Shown one piece after another: positions 1-6,614 of a stretch of DNA of 6,614 bases. The DNA comes from Alphaproteobacteria bacterium (GTDB taxonomy: Bacteria > Pseudomonadota > Alphaproteobacteria > GCA-2731375), in NCBI GenBank assembly GCA_028281075.1, contig JANQKO010000346.1:1-6614 (forward strand), read 5' to 3'. Every line of letters starts with the position of its first letter. The first letter of the stretch is position 1. Under the pieces are notes generated by a model. The model was not told the origin of the DNA, did no database searches, and saw nothing but the letters and a program-made list of their open reading frames with translations. The position numbers and the translations under genes are program-made.

Positions 1-25
1 TGTTTTTCCACAGGTTGCGATGCCG

Positions 26-52
26 CTGGATGCTGGCCTGCGCCAGCATGAC
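26..52 (-). repeat. REP-like intergenic palindrome
   Basis: Two perfect 8-base arms (ATGCTGGC at 30-37 and GCCAGCAT at 42-49) flank a 4-base loop. Read on the minus strand, the element has the layout GTCAT-stem-GCAG-stem-ATCCAG, the same frame as the common proteobacterial repeat GTCATTCCCGCGCAGGCGGGAATCCAG, with compensating changes in both arms. The paired changes suggest a maintained stem-loop. It lies about 105 bases past the stop of the repair gene, a usual place for such repeats, and could stabilise the mRNA 3' end. On the plus strand a T-rich tract (56-62) follows 6 bases after the stem, so weak termination of a plus-strand transcript is also possible. Family assignment rests on remembered pattern only. 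Confidence 0.55.
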
Positions 53-83
53 GGCTTCTTTTGGGTCGGGAGTAATTCATTCA

Positions 84-122
84 CACGCTCTGAGGAGACC
101 CGAAGCGTCGTCTCGAAGCATG
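84..122 (+). repeat. Possible second dispersed intergenic palindrome
   Basis: The stretch contains CTGAGGAG at 90-97, then an 11-base centre, then CGTCTCGAAG at 109-118 and CATG. This resembles the abundant alphaproteobacterial intergenic repeat that reads CCTGAGGAG...CGTCTCGAAGGATG. Its own symmetry is partial: GAGAC (95-99) pairs with GTCTC (110-114), and CACGCT (84-89) pairs with AGCATG (117-122) with one mismatch. The lower symmetry suggests a decayed copy. No open reading frame with coding character overlaps it. The assignment is pattern memory and needs a genome-wide search for sister copies. Confidence 0.4.
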
Positions 123-156
123 CTGGCACCGACGTCGCGGCTTCTTCAGCAGCCTG

Positions 157-3100
157 CTAGAAAAGTTCCAGTTGGCTGTCCGCGGCCGGTTTGCGGCGTG
201 CGGCCGCTTCCGTGTGCCGCAGCAATTCGATCTCGATGTCGCGCAGGAACGGCGAGGGGTCCTGATCCCGCACCCGGCCGCGCCACTGCCGTTGCGCGGC
301 CCGGCTCAACAGCAGCCGGTCCCGGGCCCGGGTCATGCCGACATAGAACAGCCGCCGCTCCTCGGCCAGCGCCGCGGCGTCCGGCCGGCCCCAATAGAGC
401 GGCAGCACGCCGTCCTCCAGGCCGGTGATGAACACGACGGGAAACTGCAGGCCCTTGGCGGCGTGCAGGGTCAGCAGCGAGATCCGGTCGGCGCGCGGGT
501 CCCAGAGGTCGGCCTCGGTCGCCAGCGCCACCGTCTCGGCGAAGCGCTCGGGATCGCCGCCGCAGGTCTCCGCCAGCGCCTTGAGCTGCCGTCGCGCCAT
601 CGCGGTCCCGGCATCGTCGGCATCGGCCGCCGTCATTTCGAGCCTGTCGGCGAGCGACGGCGCGTCGACCGCGTCGAGCCGGTGCAGCAGCGCCCGCACG
701 GCCGGCCGCTCGACCAGGCGGTCGTGGCCGTGCTTCTGGTACGGCATGCCCGAGCGCGCCAGCGCCTCGACCAGCGCGTCGGCCTGGGCGTCGGTGCGGT
801 AGAGCACGGCGAAGTCGGCGAAGGACAGATCGGCGGCCATGCCGTCGGTGGTGCGCCCGCTGTCGATCGAGAAGAAGCTGTGGCCGCCGATCATCTGCTC
901 GATGCCGTGCACGACGAACTCGGCCTCGGCGCGCTCGCCGCGCGTGCTGTGGATGGTGATGTGCTCGGCCATCTCGCGCACGGCCTCGGAAGCCGGTGAC
1001 GCGTCGTCCGCCGTGGCGATCACCTGGGCCGAGGCGGTGACGATGGTGCCGCTGGAGCGGTAATTGCGCGTCAGGTGAACGCCGCGCGCGGCGGGATAAT
1101 CCACGCCGAAGCGCCGGAAGCAGGCGGCGTCGGCGCCGCGGAAGCCGTAGATCGCCTGGTTCGGGTCGCCGATGACGCAGAGGTTCGCGTCCGCCGGCGC
1201 CAGCAGCCTGATCAGGCGATATTGCTGTTCGTCGACGTCCTGGAACTCGTCGACCGAGATCCAGCGATAGCGGTCGCGGTACCGCGCGGCCAGGCCCGGA
1301 TCGGCGTCCAGCGTCTGCAACGCCCGCCCGACGAGATCGTCGAAGTCGAGCCAGTTGCGCAACGACATGGCCTCGGCATAGGCCGTCATGGCCGTTGCGA
1401 CATCGTCGTCGGGAACGGCCTGGGTGCGTTTCGCCGTCGAGATCGCCCGCAGCAGCGAGGCGGCCTTGCGGTCCGGGACCGCCAGGCACTCGGCCAGCAG
1501 CGCCCGCCGTTCATCCTCGTCGGCGATCCGGAAGCCGCGATGCAGGCCGGCGGCGTTCGCCTGCTCGCGCAGGATCGACAGGCCGAGCGAATGGAAGGTG
1601 TGCACCGGCACGGCCGCGCCGCCGGCGGGCAGCAGGTCGGCCAGCCGCTCGGTCATCTCCGCCGCCGCCCGGCGGGTAAACGTGATGGCCAGGCACTGCG
1701 CCGCCGGCACGCCGTGCGCGGTGATCAGGTGGGCGATGCGCCGGGTCAGCGTCCGGGTCTTGCCGGAACCGGGTCCGGCCGCGATCAGCAGCGGCCCGTG
1801 GACGACCTCCGCCGCCGCCCGCTGATCGGCGTCGAGGTCGGCCAGCAGCCCGGTGTCCGCCGATACCGGCGGCGGCGCGGGTGTCGGTGCCGGCGTTGGC
1901 GCCGGTGCCGGCGGTTCGGGCGCCGCCGGCGCCGGCTTGTCGAACAGTGTTTCGGGCAGGTCGAACAGCAGGCCGCCGGCCGTGCGCCGGCGCAGCTCGG
2001 CCTTGTCGAACAGGCGGATCACGCCGTATTCGCCGTCATAGCCGGCATCGCGGATCACCTTGCCGGCGCGCAGCCGGCTGATAGCCTCCGCCAGCAGGGA
2101 CGAATCGGCCCGGGCGATATCCTCGACCGGCACCGTCTCCAACAGCGGCAGCTCGGCGCCCAGCCGGCCCAGCAGCCGCTCGTAGCCGCGGCCGACCTTC
2201 TGGCTGTTGGGGCCGGCGCCGACGATCTCCGACAGGATCTCCGGCAGCGGCACCAGGCTGGCGACGTCGCCCGCCGTCGCCGGCGGCGCGGTTTCGGCCT
2301 CGCTCCGGTCGGCCAGCGCGTCGACCCGGTGCATGACGCCGACCGTCACCGGCTGGCCGCAGACCGGACAGCGGCCGTCGTTCGCCCGGGTCTCCTCGGG
2401 CGTCAGGCGGATGCCGCACTTGCGGTGGCCGTCCATGTGGTACTTGCCTTCCTCGGGGAAGAACTCGACGGTGCCGACATAGCCGTCGCCGGTCTCCAGC
2501 GCCCGGCGCAGCGCGTAGTAGTCGAGGTCGGTGTCGAACAGCGTCGCCTCGCGGCCCAGCTTGGCCGGCGAATGCGCGTCCGAGTTCGAGACCAGACGGT
2601 ATTTGTCGAGGAACGAGATCCGCCAGTTCATCGCCGGGTCCGACGACAGCCCGGTCTCGACCGCGAAGATATGGTCGGCGAGGTCGCCGTAGCATTCGGT
2701 GATCGAATCGAAGCCGGAGCGCGAGCCCAGCACCGCGAACCACGGTGTCCAGATATGCGCCGGCACCAGATAGGCACCCGGGCTCGACTCCAGCGTAATC
2801 TCCAGCAGGTGCCGCGAATCCAGCCCCAGGATCGGCCGGCCGTCGGAGGCGATATTGCCGATGCGTTCGAGCCGCGCCACCACCCGGTCGGCGGCCTCGA
2901 AGTCCGGCGCGTAGATCAGGTGGTGGATCTTCCGCGTCAGCTCGCCCTTCTTGTAGATCGTCGAGATCTCGACCGACAGCATGAACCGGGTCGGTCCCTG
3001 GCATGCCGCCGGCAACCGCGCCGCCACCGCCTGCTCCAGATCCGGCCGCAGCCGGAACAGGCCCGGCTCGGCCGGCACCAGCTTGTCCTTCAGCTCGGCC

Positions 3101-3246
3101 AGCCAGACGGGGTGCGTGAAGTCGCCGGTGGCGACGACGGCGATGCCCTTCTTGCGCGCCCAGTAGGCCAGGTTCTCGAGGTCGCAGTTCTTGCTGGTGG
3201 CGCGGGAATGCTTCGAATGGATGTGCAGATCGGCGTGGAAACGCAT
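157..3246 (-). CDS. EndoQ-type PHP endonuclease fused to UvrD/Rep-type helicase
   Basis: This 1029-residue protein combines two repair enzymes. Residues 1 to about 436 match EndoQ, which nicks 5' of deaminated bases (uracil, hypoxanthine) and abasic sites. The PHP metal residues are all visible: DLHIH (6-10), GDFTH (41-45), E93, H108/H109, H164, E197 and DAH (223-225). A likely zinc site follows (H274, C277, CPVC 293-296), then the EndoQ tail with GPNS (345-348) and GYDGEYG (402-408). A Pro/Ala linker (438-460) leads to an SF1A helicase: GPGSGKT (491-497), TFT (522-524), DEFQD (666-670), GDPNQAIYGFRG (693-704), NYR (728-730), TLHAAKGLQF (926-935) and VGMTRARDR (969-977). The 2B region is much reduced. 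The C-terminus is QLELF, a clamp-binding type motif. I chose the ATG at 3246 because MRFHADLHIHS aligns with EndoQ N-termini; a TTG at 3261 would add five residues. Domain identities are firm. Joint action in alternative excision repair is inferred. Confidence 0.93.
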   Translation of the reverse strand: MRFHADLHIHSKHSRATSKNCDLENLAYWARKKGIAVVATGDFTHPVWLAELKDKLVPAEPGLFRLRPDLEQAVAARLPAACQGPTRFMLSVEISTIYKKGELTRKIHHLIYAPDFEAADRVVARLERIGNIASDGRPILGLDSRHLLEITLESSPGAYLVPAHIWTPWFAVLGSRSGFDSITECYGDLADHIFAVETGLSSDPAMNWRISFLDKYRLVSNSDAHSPAKLGREATLFDTDLDYYALRRALETGDGYVGTVEFFPEEGKYHMDGHRKCGIRLTPEETRANDGRCPVCGQPVTVGVMHRVDALADRSEAETAPPATAGDVASLVPLPEILSEIVGAGPNSQKVGRGYERLLGRLGAELPLLETVPVEDIARADSSLLAEAISRLRAGKVIRDAGYDGEYGVIRLFDKAELRRRTAGGLLFDLPETLFDKPAPAAPEPPAPAPTPAPTPAPPPVSADTGLLADLDADQRAAAEVVHGPLLIAAGPGSGKTRTLTRRIAHLITAHGVPAAQCLAITFTRRAAAEMTERLADLLPAGGAAVPVHTFHSLGLSILREQANAAGLHRGFRIADEDERRALLAECLAVPDRKAASLLRAISTAKRTQAVPDDDVATAMTAYAEAMSLRNWLDFDDLVGRALQTLDADPGLAARYRDRYRWISVDEFQDVDEQQYRLIRLLAPADANLCVIGDPNQAIYGFRGADAACFRRFGVDYPAARGVHLTRNYRSSGTIVTASAQVIATADDASPASEAVREMAEHITIHSTRGERAEAEFVVHGIEQMIGGHSFFSIDSGRTTDGMAADLSFADFAVLYRTDAQADALVEALARSGMPYQKHGHDRLVERPAVRALLHRLDAVDAPSLADRLEMTAADADDAGTAMARRQLKALAETCGGDPERFAETVALATEADLWDPRADRISLLTLHAAKGLQFPVVFITGLEDGVLPLYWGRPDAAALAEERRLFYVGMTRARDRLLLSRAAQRQWRGRVRDQDPSPFLRDIEIELLRHTEAAARRKPAADSQLELF
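160..174 (-). other. C-terminal QLELF, candidate sliding-clamp binding motif
   Basis: The last five residues (1025-1029) of the repair protein are QLELF. The consensus peptide that docks in the hydrophobic pocket of the bacterial DnaN beta clamp is QL[SD]LF, so only the middle residue differs, and conservatively (Glu for Asp). The preceding segment (about 1011-1024, rich in Ala, Arg and Glu) looks flexible, which suits a tail-borne motif. Archaeal EndoQ from Pyrococcus is reported to work with PCNA, so clamp tethering fits the nuclease half. Binding itself is inferred. Confidence 0.6.
1867..1935 (-). other. Pro/Ala linker between nuclease and helicase
   Basis: Residues 438-460 are almost only Pro and Ala with a few Thr and one Glu, including a repeated APTP unit. 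Such segments form extended, semi-stiff tethers without a fold. It sits exactly between the end of the EndoQ-like tail and the first helicase motif (LDADQ, 471-475), which confirms that the two halves are separate folded units in one reading frame. The repeated GC-rich bases make length variation between strains likely. Confidence 0.85.
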
Positions 3247-3253
3247 GCGGGTA

Positions 3254-3259
3254 TCGTCC
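3254..3259 (-). promoter_or_regulatory. Weak ribosome binding site for the ATG start of the repair gene
   Basis: GGACGA lies 7 bases upstream of the ATG at 3246. Only the GGA core matches a Shine-Dalgarno sequence, but the spacing is right. The alternative TTG start (3259-3261) has no purine-rich stretch at a proper distance and would itself overlap this site. This supports the ATG, with modest and presumably inefficient initiation. Confidence 0.4.
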
Positions 3260-3313
3260 AAAGGCTCGAGCCGGCCGGCACCGTCCCCGGCGAATCGGTG
3301 CGCGCCGCCAATT

Positions 3314-3343
3314 ATCGCATGCCGTGCATGGCGCGGCAGCGAT
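3314..3343 (-). other. Intergenic hairpin downstream of pgi
   Basis: On the minus strand ATCGCTGCCG pairs with CGGCA-T-GCGAT around a 9-base loop. This gives ten base pairs with one bulged T. It starts 23 bases after the pgi stop and ends 67 bases before the repair gene's ATG. No T-run follows, so it is not a classical intrinsic terminator; it could protect the edd-pgi mRNA end or cause partial attenuation. A GATAAT resembling a -10 box (3311-3316) overlaps its foot, but no good -35 is found 16-18 bases upstream, so I do not call a promoter. Confidence 0.4.
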
Positions 3344-3366
3344 GTCGACGCGCGGGCAAGCGTCCG

Positions 3367-5025
<1,659 letters not shown>

Positions 5026-5033
5026 GCGGGCAA

Positions 5034-5038
5034 TCCTT
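5034..5038 (-). promoter_or_regulatory. Shine-Dalgarno site of pgi overlapping the edd stop
   Basis: AAGGA lies 8 bases upstream of the pgi ATG. Its first base is the last base of the edd TAA stop (5038-5040). A ribosome ending edd therefore covers the pgi initiation site, a layout typical of translational coupling, which would keep the two enzymes in a fixed ratio. Confidence 0.75.
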
Positions 5039-6614
5039 TACGCGACGGGGGCGGGAACGGCGGTCGACGCTGCCGGCAACGCGCCCAGCACCGAGGCGCC
5101 GTCCTCGGCCCGGCCCACCCGTGCCCGCAGGCCGGCGAACAGCTCCCGGCCCAAACCGGCGGCATAGCGGTCGAGATCGCTGGCAACCGGCGTCCGCCCG
5201 GCCCAGTCGCCGGGGTCGACCAGCGCCTCCAGCCGGCCGGATTCGGCGTCGAGGCGCAGCAGGTCGCCGTCGCGCAGTTTCGCCAGCGGCCCGCCGTCGG
5301 CCGCTTCCGGCGTCAGATGGATCGCCGCCGGCACCTTGCCCGAGGCGCCGGACATGCGGCCGTCGGTGACCAGCGCCACCTTCTGACCGCGGTCCTGCAG
5401 CACGCCCAGCACCGGCGTCAGCTTGTGCAGCTCCGGCATACCGTTCGCCCTCGGTCCCTGGAACCGGACCACGGCGACGACGTCGCCGGTCAGGTCGCCG
5501 CGCTGGAAGGCCGCCTGCAAACCCGCCTGGTCGTCGAAGATGCGCGCCGGCGCCTCGACGACGCGATGTTCCGGCTTCACGGCCGAGATCTTGATCACGC
5601 CACGGCCGAGATTGCCGTCCAGCAGCTTCAATCCGCCGTTCGGGCTGAACGGCCGCGCCGCCGTCGCCAGCACCTCCGCGTCGCCGCTTTCGGCCGGCCC
5701 GTCGCGCCAGGTCAGGTCGCCGTCGCGCAGCACCGGCTCTTGACGGTAGCGCGTGAGCCCACCCGCCCCGGCGATGGTCCGGACGTCGGGGTGCAGCAGG
5801 CCGGCGTCCAGCAACTCGCCGATCAGGAACCCCATGCCGCCGGCGGCGTGGAAATGGTTCACGTCGGCGAGGCCGTTGGGATAGATCCGCGTCAGCAGCG
5901 GCACCACGTCGGACAGGTCGGCGAAATCGTCCCAGGTCAGTTGAATGCCGGCGGCCCGCGCCATGGCGATCAGGTGGATCGTATGGTTGGTCGAGCCGCC
6001 GGTGGCGTGCAGGCCGACGACGCCGTTGACGATCGCCCGCTCGTCGATCACCTCGCCGACCGGCGCCGGTTCGGCGCCGAGGCCCGAGATCTCGACCGCG
6101 CGTCTCGCGGCGGCCGTGGTCAGCGCGTCGCGCAGCGGCGTGTTCGGATTGACGAAGGACGCGCCCGGCAGGTGCAGGCCCATCACCTCCATCAGCATCT
6201 GGTTCGAGTTCGCCGTGCCGTAGAAGGTGCAGGTGCCGGGGCTGTGATAGGACTTGGCCTCGGCCGCCAGCAGTTCGTCACGACCGACCTTGCCTTCCGC
6301 GAACAACTGGCGGGCGCGCGCCTTCTCGGCGTTCGGCAGGCCCGACGGCATCGGCCCCGCCGGCGCGAACACGGCCGGCAGGTGGCCGAAGCTGAGCGCC
6401 GCGATCAGCAGGCCCGGCACGATCTTGTCGCAGACGCCGAGATAAATCGCCGCGTCGAACATGTCGTGCGACAGCGCGACGGCGGCCGAGAGCGCGATGA
6501 CGTCGCGCGAGAACAGCGACAGCTCCATGCCGGCCTGGCCCTGCGTGACGCCGTCGCACATGGCCGGCACGCCGCCCGCCACCTGGGCGACGCCGCCGGC
6601 CGCGCGCACGGCGT
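5038..6614 (-). CDS. edd: 6-phosphogluconate dehydratase (partial, N-terminus outside window)
   Basis: Edd dehydrates 6-phosphogluconate to 2-keto-3-deoxy-6-phosphogluconate, the first committed step of the Entner-Doudoroff pathway. About 525 codons are present and the frame runs open off the right edge. Alignment from memory with E. coli Edd (603 residues) places the first visible residues near position 94, so the start is missing. The GTG at 6607-6609 is an internal valine, not a start. The iron-sulfur cysteines are present in GVCDK (codon 6430-6432, E. coli C154) and in GTCTF (E. coli C221), as is the MCDG motif (C at 6556-6558). The C-terminal signature TDGRMSGASGKVP is intact. The text GGSTNHT and NGMPELHK marks it as Edd rather than the related dihydroxy-acid dehydratase IlvD. 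The last residues (AASTAVPAPVA) diverge from E. coli. The partner aldolase gene eda is not in the window; zwf or pgl may lie upstream, which is inferred. Confidence 0.96.
   Translation of the reverse strand, partial: AVRAAGGVAQVAGGVPAMCDGVTQGQAGMELSLFSRDVIALSAAVALSHDMFDAAIYLGVCDKIVPGLLIAALSFGHLPAVFAPAGPMPSGLPNAEKARARQLFAEGKVGRDELLAAEAKSYHSPGTCTFYGTANSNQMLMEVMGLHLPGASFVNPNTPLRDALTTAAARRAVEISGLGAEPAPVGEVIDERAIVNGVVGLHATGGSTNHTIHLIAMARAAGIQLTWDDFADLSDVVPLLTRIYPNGLADVNHFHAAGGMGFLIGELLDAGLLHPDVRTIAGAGGLTRYRQEPVLRDGDLTWRDGPAESGDAEVLATAARPFSPNGGLKLLDGNLGRGVIKISAVKPEHRVVEAPARIFDDQAGLQAAFQRGDLTGDVVAVVRFQGPRANGMPELHKLTPVLGVLQDRGQKVALVTDGRMSGASGKVPAAIHLTPEAADGGPLAKLRDGDLLRLDAESGRLEALVDPGDWAGRTPVASDLDRYAAGLGRELFAGLRARVGRAEDGASVLGALPAASTAVPAPVA

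Noticed and set aside
4..12. TTTTCCACA, a match to the relaxed DnaA box TTWTNCACA
   Set aside because: A single isolated match with no second box, AT-rich region or origin-type genes nearby.
2..160. Plus-strand frame open from the left edge to a TAG at 158-160, possibly the C-terminus of a gene outside the window
   Set aside because: Third-position GC is lower than in the real genes, the frame runs through both palindromic repeats, and the translation has no recognisable family. Sequence to the left would settle it.
146..1489. Long open frame (447 codons) on the minus strand overlapping the helicase half
   Set aside because: It is rich in Arg, Gly, Ala and Pro with no recognisable motif, as expected from an alternative frame of GC-rich coding DNA. 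The overlapping frame has all the helicase motifs.
3259..3261. TTG as the start of the repair gene
   Set aside because: It would add only MDDTR before the conserved N-terminus and lacks a spaced Shine-Dalgarno sequence. The ATG at 3246 fits EndoQ N-termini better.
6607..6609. GTG as the start of edd
   Set aside because: It lies inside the conserved core, matching about residue 95 of E. coli Edd. The gene clearly continues past the window edge.

Overview
The window is a GC-rich (about 70% by eye) bacterial chromosome segment. All three recognisable genes lie on the minus strand, so transcription runs from high to low coordinates. The coding style (GC-rich third positions), the Entner-Doudoroff genes edd and pgi side by side, and the intergenic palindromes at the left end suggest an alphaproteobacterium, perhaps of the Rhodospirillales. 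The placement at order level is a guess from gene content and was not computed.

Right part (5038-6614): most of edd, 6-phosphogluconate dehydratase. It is cut by the window edge, with about 94 N-terminal residues missing by comparison with E. coli Edd. Middle (3367-5025): a complete pgi, glucose-6-phosphate isomerase. It starts 12 bases after the edd stop, and its Shine-Dalgarno sequence overlaps that stop codon, so the two are almost certainly co-transcribed and probably translationally coupled. Together they serve glucose-phosphate interconversion and the Entner-Doudoroff branch.

Left-centre (157-3246): a 1029-residue two-enzyme DNA repair protein. Residues 1 to about 436 form a full EndoQ-type PHP-fold endonuclease, the family that nicks 5' of deaminated bases. 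A Pro/Ala linker joins it to a UvrD/Rep-type SF1 helicase with all its motifs but a strongly reduced 2B region. The protein ends exactly in QLELF, a near-consensus bacterial sliding-clamp (DnaN) binding peptide. Nuclease, helicase and clamp tether in one chain suggest a self-contained repair machine for deaminated DNA. This is the most interesting object in the window. A 120-base gap with a hairpin separates it from pgi, so it may be transcribed with the sugar genes or on its own.

Left end (1-156): no convincing gene. It holds two palindromes resembling dispersed alphaproteobacterial intergenic repeats (REP-like), at 26-52 and 84-122. Base composition is visibly less GC-rich here. No rRNA, tRNA, CRISPR array, insertion sequence or phage gene was seen.
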